Source of the DNA: Vibrio hippocampi
GTDB taxonomy: Bacteria; Pseudomonadota; Gammaproteobacteria; Enterobacterales; Vibrionaceae
Direction: 5' to 3'
Length of the DNA stretch: 64,000 nt
NCBI RefSeq assembly: GCF_921292975.1
Contig: NZ_CAKLCM010000002.1
Span: 2,170,001-2,234,000 of the forward strand
In this document: positions 32,226 to 40,654 of the stretch, one piece after another
Position numbering within the stretch: the first letter of the stretch is position 1
Layout of the letters: every line of letters begins with the position of its first letter
Position numbers and translations under genes: made by a program
The notes under the pieces: model-generated
Database searches by the model: none
Told to the model about the DNA's origin: nothing
What the model saw: only the letters and a program-made list of their open reading frames with translations

Positions 32226-32804
32226 TTAGCGTTCGAGAAGAGGCTTAATCTTCTTCTCTACAGCCTCTCTAGCGCGGAAAATGCGGGAGCGAACAGTACC
32301 AACGGGACAATCCATCACCTCTGCAATTTCCTCGTAGCTGAGCCCATCAAGCTCACGAAGCGTCATTGCGGTTTTCAAGTCTTCTGGTAAAGCTTCAATC
32401 GCAGCGAACACAGTACGTTTCAATTCATTCGACAACGTTAAGTTCTCTGGGTTCGATATTTCTTTCAAAGCATTACCAGATTCAAAAAATTCGGCATCTT
32501 CTGCGTCTACATCGCTCGCTGGCGGTCGACGGCTTTGCGCAACGATGTGGTTCTTTGCTGTGTTCACAGCAATACGATATAGCCAAGTATAAAATGCACT
32601 CTCACCTCGGAAAGTGGGTATTGCACGATACGCCTTGATAAAGGCTTCTTGGGCAATATCTGCAACATCACCAGAATTGCTCACGTATCTTGATATGAGA
32701 TTACACACCTTATTTTGGTACTTAAGTACTAACAGATTAAAGGCTTGCTTATCTCCACTTTGAACGCGCTCAATCAGTACCTGATCGGTCGGTTGCTCGT
32801 TCAT
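32226..32804 (-). CDS. rpoE: extracytoplasmic sigma factor sigma-E
   Basis: The 192-residue ECF sigma factor starts MNEQPTDQVLIERVQSGDKQAFNLLV. Region 2 contains DVAQEAFIKAYRA-like DIAQEAFIKAYRAIPTF and region 4 contains LDGLSYEEIAEVMDCPVGTVRSRIFRARE. It directs the envelope stress response. It is the first gene of rpoE-rseA-rseB-rseC and has a sigma-E type promoter about 100 bases upstream. Confidence 0.97.
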   Translation of the reverse strand: MNEQPTDQVLIERVQSGDKQAFNLLVLKYQNKVCNLISRYVSNSGDVADIAQEAFIKAYRAIPTFRGESAFYTWLYRIAVNTAKNHIVAQSRRPPASDVDAEDAEFFESGNALKEISNPENLTLSNELKRTVFAAIEALPEDLKTAMTLRELDGLSYEEIAEVMDCPVGTVRSRIFRAREAVEKKIKPLLER

Positions 32805-32905
32805 TCGAGCCTACACTCCTATTGGTTATGACTCCTACCTTCTCAGATATGAGTGCTATTTATCTATTATTGTAGTCTTGACACCACCGCTAACAAGCGC
32901 ATTAT

Positions 32906-32932
32906 TGTGACTGTGCGTTCAATGAAAAGTTC
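32906..32932 (-). promoter_or_regulatory. sigma-E dependent promoter of rpoE
   Basis: On the minus strand GAACTT (32932-32927), preceded by TTT and followed by TT, is separated by 16 bases from TCACA (32910-32906). This fits the sigma-E consensus GAACTT-N16-TCnnA and indicates autoregulation. Confidence 0.75.
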
Positions 32933-33180
32933 AAACTTTATGGTTTAATTTGTCTTTTTTCCATTCGCTATGTGAATTAACGTCAAGTACAATTTGATCC
33001 ATTGACAAGGATGTATGAGTTTATCCACTAACTCAATCGTTTTTTGCCTTAATAGAGCAAGAACCCATTCATAGAACTTAAGTGTCCCTCTCCAACTACA
33101 GGCACGTAGCCTCCTGCCATGTGCTTACATCTGAATTAGAGTGACGCAACTCTACCCTAGGTCAGGATTTTTAACAGAAT
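32933..33180 (+). other. divergent region between rpoE and nadB
   Basis: No gene is visible between the rpoE promoter and the nadB start. The Shine-Dalgarno of nadB is unclear: AGGA lies 14 bases before the ATG at 33181, longer than usual. No operator was recognised. Confidence 0.4.
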
Positions 33181-34806
33181 ATGAAGACAAACCGAGAGCA
33201 TCTTTGTGATGTATTAGTCATAGGAAGTGGTGCTGCAGGGCTCTCACTAGCATTGCGCGTTGCAGAACGCGCTAAAGTGATCGTCTTGAGTAAAGGGCCT
33301 CGAAGTGAAGGGGCAACTTATTACGCTCAAGGGGGCATTGCAGCAGTATTTGACGAATCAGACAGCATTGAGTCACATGTCAATGATACCAACATCGCTG
33401 GCGCTGGGCTGTGTGAAGAGGAAACCGTTCAGTTTATTGCCGAGAATGCCAAAGAGTGCGTTCAATGGCTGATTGACGGCGGAGTTCCCTTTGACCAAGT
33501 TGAACCAGCAAAAAGCGGGCAACCTCGTTATCACCTTACTCGTGAGGGTGGACATAGCCACCGTCGAATTCTTCATGCGGCGGATGCCACCGGCATGGCG
33601 ATGCAGACGACACTGCAGGACAATGTGAATAGCCACCCCAACATTCAGATTCTAGAGCGCTACAACGCGTTAGATATCATTACTGGAGACAAGGTAGGCG
33701 GTGACAAGAGCAAAGTCGTTGGCGCTTATATTTGGAACCGAAACCAAGAACATGTCGAAACGGTAAGAGCTAAATTTGTGGTACTGGCGACAGGCGGCGC
33801 CTCAAAAGTGTATCAATACACCTCCAACCCTGACGTTTCGTCCGGTGACGGTATTGCTATGGCTTGGCGTGCCGGTTGTCGTGTTGCCAATTTAGAGTTC
33901 AATCAGTTCCACCCAACATGCCTATACCATCCTGACGCAAGAAACTTCCTCCTTACTGAAGCCTTGCGCGGTGAAGGCGCGTATCTGTTGCGACCTGATG
34001 GATCTCGCTTTATGCCTGACTTTGATGAGCGTGGCGAACTTGCGCCTCGTGATGTGGTTGCCAGAGCGATTGACTTTGAGATGAAGCGCTTGGGTGCAGA
34101 CTGTATGTTCCTAGACATCAGCCATAAGCCGGAAGAATTTATTGTCAAACACTTCCCAACGATACATATGCGTCTGCAGGATCTCGGTATTGATATGACC
34201 AAAGATCCGATCCCGGTCGTGCCTGCGGCGCACTACACTTGCGGTGGCGTTATGGTTAACAAGTCCGGTAAAACCGACTTAGAGCAACTGTATGCGATTG
34301 GAGAAGTGAGTTACACCGGTCTACACGGCGCAAACCGTATGGCGTCGAACTCACTGCTAGAATGTGTGGTTTATGCTTGGTCTGCCGCAAACGATATTCT
34401 CAATGGACTAGACAAGGCTAGCATTGCCCCAAGTCTTCCTGCATGGGATGAAAGCCAAGTCAGTGACTCCGATGAAGAAGTCATTATCCAACATAACTGG
34501 CACGAGTTGCGCTTATTCATGTGGGATTACATGGGTATTGTGCGTACCGAAAAGCGCCTTGAGCGAGCATTAAGACGCATCCAATTACTGCAACAAGAAA
34601 CCCATGAGTACTACAGTAACTTCAAGGTCTCTAACAACCTACTCGAGTTACGTAACCTGCTTCAAGTTGCTGAACTTATGGTGCGCTGTGCTATGCAGAG
34701 AAAAGAAAGTCGTGGGTTACATTACACCTTAGATTATCCAGATATGCTTGAACATAGTGGACCGACTATTCTCGATCCGAGTCAAGCGTTCAACGACAAG
34801 GTTTAG
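33181..34806 (+). CDS. nadB: L-aspartate oxidase
   Basis: The 541-residue flavoprotein has the FAD motif [13 protein letters not shown] near 13-25, GGIAAVF, HTREGGHS-like [14 protein letters not shown], and the C-terminal conserved [12 protein letters not shown]. It oxidises aspartate to iminoaspartate, the first step of NAD synthesis. It is divergent from rpoE, as in other Gammaproteobacteria, and ends at a terminator which overlaps the convergent ygfX. Confidence 0.97.
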   Translation: MKTNREHLCDVLVIGSGAAGLSLALRVAERAKVIVLSKGPRSEGATYYAQGGIAAVFDESDSIESHVNDTNIAGAGLCEEETVQFIAENAKECVQWLIDGGVPFDQVEPAKSGQPRYHLTREGGHSHRRILHAADATGMAMQTTLQDNVNSHPNIQILERYNALDIITGDKVGGDKSKVVGAYIWNRNQEHVETVRAKFVVLATGGASKVYQYTSNPDVSSGDGIAMAWRAGCRVANLEFNQFHPTCLYHPDARNFLLTEALRGEGAYLLRPDGSRFMPDFDERGELAPRDVVARAIDFEMKRLGADCMFLDISHKPEEFIVKHFPTIHMRLQDLGIDMTKDPIPVVPAAHYTCGGVMVNKSGKTDLEQLYAIGEVSYTGLHGANRMASNSLLECVVYAWSAANDILNGLDKASIAPSLPAWDESQVSDSDEEVIIQHNWHELRLFMWDYMGIVRTEKRLERALRRIQLLQQETHEYYSNFKVSNNLLELRNLLQVAELMVRCAMQRKESRGLHYTLDYPDMLEHSGPTILDPSQAFNDKV

Positions 34807-34811
34807 TCGCC

Positions 34812-34839
34812 AAGTCACTTCTCGTTAAGTCACTTCTCG
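34812..34839. repeat. 13-bp direct repeat after nadB
   Basis: AAGTCACTTCTCG occurs at 34812-34824 and 34827-34839, 15 bases apart, between the nadB stop and its terminator. Confidence 0.8.
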
Positions 34840-34841
34840 CC

Positions 34842-34868
34842 AAGGCAGTCTCTACGACTGCCTTTTTA
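34842..34868 (+). terminator. nadB terminator
   Basis: AAGGCAGTC, loop TCTAC, GACTGCCTT, then a T-run. The stem overlaps the last codons of ygfX on the other strand. Confidence 0.88.
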
Positions 34869-35283
34869 TTGCCACTACTAAGCGTCGGTAGACTTCATCC
34901 TGACAAGAGTCTCGCCAAAGTAAGTACCAATGACCCGATAATTTAATCGCTAATAACCAATGCTTAAACGTCAGCATATACTCGGGAGATAAGTGCGTTT
35001 TATTGCGGGCTTTAACCTGTTTCTGCGATAACAAGAATTCCCCACTTAGCGAGGGACGAAGCCAATGATAATGAATAACTATGGATGCCAGATAGGCGGT
35101 GGCGATGAGGGGAATATCAGAAATAATGATAATTAATAAGACGCTAACCAATAATTGACGCTCAATCAAAACAGCATGTATCGATTTATGTGCCTTTACA
35201 AACACATGCCATTTTGAGGGTTCAGGATACGTTCGCTTTGAATCAACGAACTTTGCTGAGGTTATAGGCAACAATCTTGTCAA
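34852..35283 (-). CDS. ygfX: YgfX (CptA) family membrane protein
   Basis: The product is up to 143 residues, with a hydrophobic hairpin near 44-75 and the family tail [22 protein letters not shown]. coli YgfX is an inner-membrane protein encoded with SdhE and reported to affect MreB/FtsZ. The start is uncertain: the frame has no ATG before the membrane segments. The listed start is a TTG inside the 3' end of sdhE; later TTG or GTG codons are possible. The 41-base overlap with sdhE implies translational coupling. Confidence 0.75.
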   Translation of the reverse strand: MTRLLPITSAKFVDSKRTYPEPSKWHVFVKAHKSIHAVLIERQLLVSVLLIIIISDIPLIATAYLASIVIHYHWLRPSLSGEFLLSQKQVKARNKTHLSPEYMLTFKHWLLAIKLSGHWYLLWRDSCQDEVYRRLVVAIKRQS

Positions 35284-35503
35284 CTATTGAAGCATGGCCC
35301 AAATTGTCACTGCGTCCATGACCCATGACCCAAGTGAATAGATCGGGATCATCACATTCTAGCAGAGAGGCAAAATCACGTTGTTCTTGATCGTTTAATG
35401 TTTCAAAGCATTCTTCAAAGAAAGGCATGAACACCACATCGAGTTCAAGCATTCCTCTACGGCACGCCCACTTTATCCGTGCTTTTTCCTCACTAGAGTA
35501 CAT
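35243..35503 (-). CDS. sdhE: succinate dehydrogenase flavinylation factor SdhE
   Basis: The 86-residue protein starts [22 protein letters not shown] and contains the RGxxE motif needed for covalent FAD attachment to SdhA and FrdA. Family length is met from the ATG at 35503, which has GGAG 6 bases upstream; the frame extends 4 codons further. It is divergent from ygfZ and overlaps ygfX downstream. Confidence 0.95.
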   Translation of the reverse strand: MYSSEEKARIKWACRRGMLELDVVFMPFFEECFETLNDQEQRDFASLLECDDPDLFTWVMGHGRSDNLGHASIVDKIVAYNLSKVR

Positions 35504-35679
35504 TCCATTCTCCATCTACAACATTAATTCTGCTGAGTGTAGCAAGATGGCTCAATCACAACCACAATGCGAATCATAAAAGCTAGTTGTATCACAAGTT
35601 CTAAGGTTCAACAATCTGCTGACAAATTGAGTGCTAAAGACTAACATACCCGTTATGTTCACCAATGAGATACAGATTT

Positions 35680-36645
35680 ATGGATTGGTTTCCAGCACAT
35701 AAGACTCTAGAAATTTCCGCTTCAACCCCCGCCCCGAACTTAATGTTCACCCGCCTAGCTTCATGGGGTGTGATCGAAATGACTGGCGACGATAAGAAAT
35801 CCTATTTGCAAGGTCAAGTCACTTGTGATGTTGTGTCGCTCAATGAAGATGCTTCAGTTCTTGGCGCACATTGCGATGCAAAAGGTAAGGTATGGAGTCT
35901 GTTCCGCCTTTTCAATACGCCTCGTGGTTATGGAATGGCACAGCCACTCAGTGCGATAGAAAAAGAGCTTACCGAACTCAAGAAATACGCCATTTTTTCC
36001 AAGGTAGAGATCATCACCAGCGAACTTCCTCTATTCGGTGTTATCGGTGAAGAAGCTGAGCAATGGATTAATGACCACTTCCCCTCTCAAGGTGACGTAC
36101 GACAATCAGAGCAATCCACAGCCATTAAGATTGATGGACAGCGTTGGATGGTTTTATGTGATCAAGCATTTGCCTCACAGCACCTAATGAATAACGAGGA
36201 TGCTTGGGTTACAGAAGCTCTCTGGCGCAAGATGGATATCGAAGCTGGATTGCCTATTCTAGAAGCTGAGCAACAAAATGCTCATATCCCACAAGCTTTC
36301 AATTTGGACCAACTCGGCGGCATTAGCTTCCACAAGGGGTGTTATACTGGTCAAGAGACCGTCGCAAGAGCCAAATATCGCGGTATCAACAAACGCATGA
36401 TGGCAACGCTGTCTGGTGAACTAGAGTCTGATTTAGATCTGAGCGCTATCGAGATAGAGCGTTCTGTGGGTGATAACTGGCGCAAAGCCGGTGACGTTTT
36501 AGCAAGCTATTACGCTGACAAAGAATTTGTCGCTTTGGTTATCCTTCCCAACAACCTAGATGATGACACGCAATTTAGAGTGACAGGACAGAGCCAACAA
36601 CTGCAACTCTCTCTCCCCTCATATCTCGCCGAGCAAGATGATTGA
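35680..36645 (+). CDS. ygfZ: tRNA-modifying / Fe-S folate-binding protein YgfZ
   Basis: The protein has 321 residues and carries the YgfZ signature KGCYTGQETVAR near residue 230. YgfZ is a tetrahydrofolate-binding GcvT relative which supports Fe-S enzymes such as MiaB. I prefer the ATG at 35680 (MDWFPAHKTL); the ATG at 35665 has no SD. It overlaps the downstream YbaK-like gene by 8 bases. Confidence 0.93.
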   Translation: MDWFPAHKTLEISASTPAPNLMFTRLASWGVIEMTGDDKKSYLQGQVTCDVVSLNEDASVLGAHCDAKGKVWSLFRLFNTPRGYGMAQPLSAIEKELTELKKYAIFSKVEIITSELPLFGVIGEEAEQWINDHFPSQGDVRQSEQSTAIKIDGQRWMVLCDQAFASQHLMNNEDAWVTEALWRKMDIEAGLPILEAEQQNAHIPQAFNLDQLGGISFHKGCYTGQETVARAKYRGINKRMMATLSGELESDLDLSAIEIERSVGDNWRKAGDVLASYYADKEFVALVILPNNLDDDTQFRVTGQSQQLQLSLPSYLAEQDD

Positions 36646-37102
36646 TACGCCTATCACTCGTTTTTTACAGCTCTCAAACGTTCCTTTTAGGGTTCTTATA
36701 CAAGAGCGAGAAGCCGTATCCATCGAGGATGCGGCTCAACTTAGAGGCATTAAGCCACAAACAATGCTTAAGACGATGGTACTAAGAGACATGGATAATC
36801 AGTATGTACTCGCATGTTGTCCGGGCGATAAGCAAGTTGACCCCAAAAAAGTCCGCACTCTCCTCTCACGCCGTCGTATGACCTGTTTGTCCAGTGACGA
36901 AGTAGAAGCCATCACCGGGTATAAAATTGGCACCGTCACTCCACTGCTTCTCAAGCAACCGTTACCCATCGTTTTAGATCTTGATATTAAACGTAATCAC
37001 ACCATTACCATCAGCAGTGGCGAACGAATCGCGGGGATTGAGCTCCCCCTTGAACAGTTGCTTTCTCTAATTACTCCGGTTTGGGGAGCGATTACACGCT
37101 AG
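36638..37102 (+). CDS. YbaK/ProRS-editing-like aminoacyl-tRNA deacylase
   Basis: The 154-residue protein resembles the YbaK/ProX editing fold: an early hydrophobic strand, LRGIKPQTMLKTMVLRD with the conserved lysine, CCPGDKQVDPKKVR and a GYKIGTVTPLLLK loop corresponding to GGYxxGGxxPxG of the family. Such proteins hydrolyse mischarged tRNAs. The glycine loop is degenerate, so specificity cannot be assigned. The gene is coupled to ygfZ by an 8-base overlap. Confidence 0.75.
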   Translation: MIDTPITRFLQLSNVPFRVLIQEREAVSIEDAAQLRGIKPQTMLKTMVLRDMDNQYVLACCPGDKQVDPKKVRTLLSRRRMTCLSSDEVEAITGYKIGTVTPLLLKQPLPIVLDLDIKRNHTITISSGERIAGIELPLEQLLSLITPVWGAITR

Positions 37103-37196
37103 TCCATATCAAAGTTTTAATGAAACATCGAACTTCTGTTGCATTTATAAATTCGGCGTAACTCACAGAAAAAACAAAACTTCAATGAAAATATAT

Positions 37197-37217
37197 CTAT
37201 TTATTACGCATAAATAG
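37197..37217. promoter_or_regulatory. perfect inverted repeat at the sRNA promoter
   Basis: CTATTTAT and ATAAATAG are perfect 8-bp arms with a 5-base spacer (TACGC). The centre (37207) is about 40 bases before the predicted start at 37247, over the -35, where no good -35 hexamer exists. This is the position of a class II activator or a repressor site. The regulator is unknown. Confidence 0.55.
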
Positions 37218-37246
37218 TCATCTGGTGATTTTTGTACTATTGTAAA

Positions 37247-37368
37247 CCTATCGCAACCAACGACTCCGTGTGATTGCGATAGCACTAGAGTGACTATCTG
37301 CAACCGCAGTAACTCCACTTTTGTGTAATGCATCTGTGACATTTGGCCCGCTGAGCGGGCTTTTTTTT
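37247..37368 (+). ncRNA. candidate small regulatory RNA, about 120 nt
   Basis: TACTAT (37235-37240) is a reasonable -10 placed 7 bases before C37248. The predicted RNA begins at a perfect 9-bp stem, CTATCGCAA (37248-37256) with TTGCGATAG (37274-37282), closing a 17-base loop. A second stem follows: GAGT and CTGC (37288-37301) with GCAG and ACTC (37306-37315). It ends in a strong intrinsic terminator, GCCCGC-TGA-GCGGGC (37346-37360) with eight T. The two preceding genes end at 37102. I do not recognise a named sRNA family. The single-stranded stretch 37316-37343 would be free to pair with targets. Confidence 0.6.
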
Positions 37369-37465
37369 ATTCATCGAATCGCTTTGATTGTAAAACTTCT
37401 TTTCAGTAAACAACTTTTCTCTCAATTTCCGGTCTATGTAATAGCTAGGCAATATTAAGACTTCT

Positions 37466-37555
37466 GATGAACATGGCTTTAATGAGCATGGTTCTGGTAA
37501 ACATAGCTCTGATGAACATGACTCTGATGAACATAGCTCCGATGAACATTGTTGA
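37466..37555. repeat. six-copy 15-bp minisatellite
   Basis: Six 15-base units begin at 37466, 37481, 37496, 37511, 37526 and 37541; most read GATGAACATAGCTCT with one to six changes. Because the unit is a multiple of three, each frame is repetitive: plus strand gives DEHxS pentapeptides ending DEHC and TGA, and the minus strand a Cys/Ser/Glu repeat. Neither frame has an ATG start with an SD. Confidence 0.9.
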
Positions 37556-37756
37556 CGCGCTGTGCGTAACAAATCAGAAAAGACAACGTGGATTAAGAAA
37601 AACAACTTGAACTCAGAAAAAATACGGTTCAGAGAAATACAGGGTAGCTTCGATTCAGAATAAACAAGAGGACATTTTCTAGAATCAAAAGAATCTCGTA
37701 CTAGATTAACCTGTTAATACTCTGATGATAATTCAAATGATAACAACAAGAGCTTT

Positions 37757-37772
37757 TGTGGTGAATATCACA
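37757..37772 (+). promoter_or_regulatory. CRP-like site upstream of ytfK
   Basis: TGTGG, 6 bases, TCACA, flanked by T-rich and A-rich sequence. This is 9 of 10 matches to the CRP consensus. It is about 150 bases upstream of ytfK, further than usual if TATAAT at 37885 is the -10. Confidence 0.5.
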
Positions 37773-37924
37773 TAAAAATAGATGATATGCTAATTTTATG
37801 GTATAGACAGCACAAAACCCTAAAGACCACAAATTACGTCGCCAAAAAGCCTAGGCAATCACACATTTTAATGATGATTTTTTTTATAATCTTTTCGCTA
37901 GGCTATATCGATAAGGAAAGCTGT

Positions 37925-38131
37925 ATGAGACTCTTTAAGCGCTACACTCCAGGTATGATCGCCAAACATATTAGTCGTCTGTTTAAAGGTAAAATATATA
38001 TCTATGGATTAGGTCGCTTCGAGTTTGATAACGGTAAACTCATTATCCCAGACAGAGCAGAAAAACGACATTTTCAGGCCGTAAAAGAAGTGAACCAAGA
38101 GGTTATGAGACTGCGCTGCGCATACGCTTAA
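37925..38131 (+). CDS. ytfK: DUF1107 protein, YtfK homologue (SpoT activator)
   Basis: The 68-residue protein matches the length and pattern of E. coli YtfK: M(K/R)xFxRYxP, IAKHISRLFKGKIYIYGLG, FEFDNGKLIIP and EVNQEVMRLR at the end. In E. coli YtfK binds SpoT and shifts it to ppGpp synthesis in phosphate or fatty acid starvation. The ATG at 37925 has AAGGA 7 bases upstream; the frame is open to 37787 but the earlier part is not YtfK-like. A terminator follows, so the gene is monocistronic. No Pho box was seen in front. Confidence 0.85.
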   Translation: MRLFKRYTPGMIAKHISRLFKGKIYIYGLGRFEFDNGKLIIPDRAEKRHFQAVKEVNQEVMRLRCAYA

Positions 38132-38184
38132 GCAAATCCAAAATTACCATTCCAATAACAAAAATCGTGTTCTCTCCCTACAGT

Positions 38185-38217
38185 AAAAAGCGACCATCTT
38201 TCGGATGGTCGCTTTTT
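38185..38217. terminator. ytfK terminator, probably bidirectional
   Basis: A 14-bp stem (38185-38198 with 38204-38217) contains GCGACCATC; the loop is TTTCG. A-run and T-run flank it, so it can also end the convergent lptF-lptG transcript. Confidence 0.9.
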
Positions 38218-38289
38218 AAATTCCTATGATTGATTTCCCAATCACCTCAACAGGTGAGGTGCAGCGAAACTATTTGGATATTTTTCTGC

Positions 38290-39360
38290 TTAAAGCTTTC
38301 TTCTCAACAACATCGTGGCAACGAATAAAAACACGATACTTGGGGCGACGGCCCCCCAGAATGGTGGGACGTTGTAAACAATACTCAGCGGTCCAAAAAA
38401 CTCACTCGATATGTAGAAAGCAAAACCGGCGATCACGCCAGAGAGGATTCTAGCGCCCATCGTCACACTCCGTAATGGTCCAAACACAAACGACAGTGCC
38501 ATTAACATCATAACGCCAACAGATAACGGCTGAGTTACCTTACGCCATAGTGCCAACTCATAACGAGCGGATTCCTGCTCTGAATCTTTCAAGTAAGTGA
38601 CATAATCATAAAGCCCACTGAGCGCCAGTTCTTCCGGTTTAACAGTTACAATCGCTAGCTTGTCAGGAGCGAGTGACGTCTTCCATTCATAGTTAGGTAT
38701 GTCACTCTTAGTAATCTGAACATCATTCCTCATGTCGGTGATATCAACATTGGTCATGCGCCACTTGTTATCGGCGAGGTACTCTGCTTGCTCAGCGAAT
38801 AGCACTTGTTGTAACTTCTTGTCTTTATTAAAGCTCCAGATGGTAATGCCATTGAGATGTGCGTCATTGACCTCATTGATAAAGATATAATCATCCACAT
38901 CTCTGGCCCATACGCCACTTCTCACCGATACTATGCTACCCCCAGAAATCGAGGCTGCTCTCATTTCACGAGCTGTCTTCTGCGCTTGAGGCGCTCCCCA
39001 CTCTCCAAGAATAACAACCATGACGATCAAGGGAATCGCTGTCTTAAGTACCGACAGACCGATATCTAACTTAGAATAACCGGCTGCCTGCATGACGGTC
39101 AGTTCTGAGCTTGATGCAAGGGTGCCCAGTGCAATCAATGCTCCTAACAAGGCGGCCATGGGAAAGAACATCTCAATATCGCGAGGAATACTCAAAACAA
39201 CATAGTATAGCGCCGTCATCAAATCATAGGTTCCCTGCCCGACTTTTCTTAACTGTTCTACATATTTGATGATGCTAGAAAGACCAACAAAGGTAGCCAG
39301 TGTCAGTACTGTGGTCGCTATGATGGTTCTACCAATGTAGAGGTCGAGAATCTTAAACAC
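38290..39360 (-). CDS. lptG: LPS export permease LptG
   Basis: The 356-residue protein begins FKILDLYIGRTI, with six membrane segments in two groups of three (residues about 15-120 and 270-350) and a periplasmic beta-jellyroll between. GALIALGTLASSSELTVMQAAGYS is the conserved coupling-helix region. With LptF and LptB it extracts LPS from the inner membrane. It overlaps lptF by 8 bases. Confidence 0.95.
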   Translation of the reverse strand: MFKILDLYIGRTIIATTVLTLATFVGLSSIIKYVEQLRKVGQGTYDLMTALYYVVLSIPRDIEMFFPMAALLGALIALGTLASSSELTVMQAAGYSKLDIGLSVLKTAIPLIVMVVILGEWGAPQAQKTAREMRAASISGGSIVSVRSGVWARDVDDYIFINEVNDAHLNGITIWSFNKDKKLQQVLFAEQAEYLADNKWRMTNVDITDMRNDVQITKSDIPNYEWKTSLAPDKLAIVTVKPEELALSGLYDYVTYLKDSEQESARYELALWRKVTQPLSVGVMMLMALSFVFGPLRSVTMGARILSGVIAGFAFYISSEFFGPLSIVYNVPPFWGAVAPSIVFLFVATMLLRRKL

Positions 39361-40462
39361 GCTTTGCTAACCTCTTTTGACGAAAGTTATCTTTAAGTTT
39401 TCTCACGAAAACACTGTCCATAGAATTCAATAAAATGCCTAAAACAAGCAGCGCAATATTAATGGGCCACATACCAATTAAACCCGGAATGGAACCATCT
39501 TCAATCGCAGATTTTGCCGCACTAATTGATAAGAAATAAGCAAGATAAAATAAAATCGCTGGTCCCATTTTAGCAAAGCGACCTTGACGCGGGTTGACCG
39601 CTGATAACGGGATCACCACCATGGTCAGTAACGGGATACAAATGATCAAAGAGATACGCCAGTGAAGCTCCGCAATCGCCTTAGGGTTATCCGACTTAAA
39701 CAACTCGACTGTGGGAATTGCATCCCAGTCTCTTCCCTTACGCTTTACTTCACGCTGACCGATAAGTGCATCGTACTCATCAAAGTAAGTCACCATATAT
39801 TCGACATTTTTCGGCACGCCTTGATAGCGAGCGCCGTCGTACAGGGTTAAAATCTGACGACCGTCAGATAACTCTTTGACAATACCGCCACTCGAAATAG
39901 ACACACTGGGTTTAATCGACTCTCTAGGTAATACTTGAGCAACAAACACACCCTCAAGCTTTTTGTTTTTCACCCCATCAATAAACACCACCGCAGAGCC
40001 ATCCGGCGTGCGCTGAAATTGACCACTTTGTAGCAACTCAACGCTATTTTCTGCAGCGACTTGTTCTATCAATTCAGCTTCTTTATTTTGCGCCCAAGGA
40101 GAAAGAAATAAGGAATTAAACGCTGCTACTCCCGAGGTGATAAGCGCCAGATAAAGCGGAGCCATAATAAGGAACTTATTGCCTATTCCAGTGGCATTCA
40201 TCACGGTAATTTCACTTTCTGCGTATAAACGACCAAAAGTAATCAAAATACCAATATATAGACTCAGAGGCAGCATAAGCAGCCCCATCGCCGGCATATT
40301 CAATCCAACAATTGAAGCAATAAGACTGGCAGGAATATCGCCGTCTGAAGCGTCAGCCAGCACACGGATTATTTTTTGACTTAAAAAGATGAGAAATAGG
40401 ACAAAAAATATCGCAAATTGGCTTTTGATTGTTTCTCGGATCAAATATCTAACAATAATCAC
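39353..40462 (-). CDS. lptF: LPS export permease LptF
   Basis: The 369-residue protein begins MIIVRYLIRETIKSQ, matching LptF. It has six membrane segments, the coupling helix around TFGRLYAESEITVMNATG, a periplasmic jellyroll, and PLSAVNPRQGR in the second half. It starts with GTG at 40462; the E. coli alignment supports this start though the SD is weak. It is divergent from pepA. Confidence 0.95.
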   Translation of the reverse strand: MIIVRYLIRETIKSQFAIFFVLFLIFLSQKIIRVLADASDGDIPASLIASIVGLNMPAMGLLMLPLSLYIGILITFGRLYAESEITVMNATGIGNKFLIMAPLYLALITSGVAAFNSLFLSPWAQNKEAELIEQVAAENSVELLQSGQFQRTPDGSAVVFIDGVKNKKLEGVFVAQVLPRESIKPSVSISSGGIVKELSDGRQILTLYDGARYQGVPKNVEYMVTYFDEYDALIGQREVKRKGRDWDAIPTVELFKSDNPKAIAELHWRISLIICIPLLTMVVIPLSAVNPRQGRFAKMGPAILFYLAYFLSISAAKSAIEDGSIPGLIGMWPINIALLVLGILLNSMDSVFVRKLKDNFRQKRLAKRV

Positions 40463-40654
40463 TGTGAAAATACCTATACAAAACTTGTTTTTTTGATGGA
40501 ATCGCTATAGTTTTCGGGTAAACCTTTTGTTTTTTACTTTTTTGAACGATTCTAATCTTTGATGATTATAGGCCTTAATGGCTTACGAGGTTCAGTGTCA
40601 AAGATCGATTATCCAACATTTCGTTCTATTTGTCTTTAGGATGTGGGAGTTAGC

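Larger units (their letters stand above)
37369..37924 (+). other. 556-bp region between sRNA candidate and ytfK
   Basis: The stretch is AT-rich. It holds a 15-bp minisatellite (37466-37555), a CRP-like site (37757-37772) and a TATAAT (37885-37890) before ytfK. Frames over the repeat have no ATG with a ribosome site, so I call no gene here. Confidence 0.5.

Noticed and set aside
37294..37605. 103-codon minus-strand frame over the minisatellite
   Set aside because: Its start is TTG without an SD, it runs through the sRNA terminator, and its openness follows from the 15-bp repeat.
37773..37924. Pho box in front of ytfK
   Set aside because: I looked because E. coli ytfK is PhoB-regulated; no pair of GTCA-type units in 11-bp phase was found.
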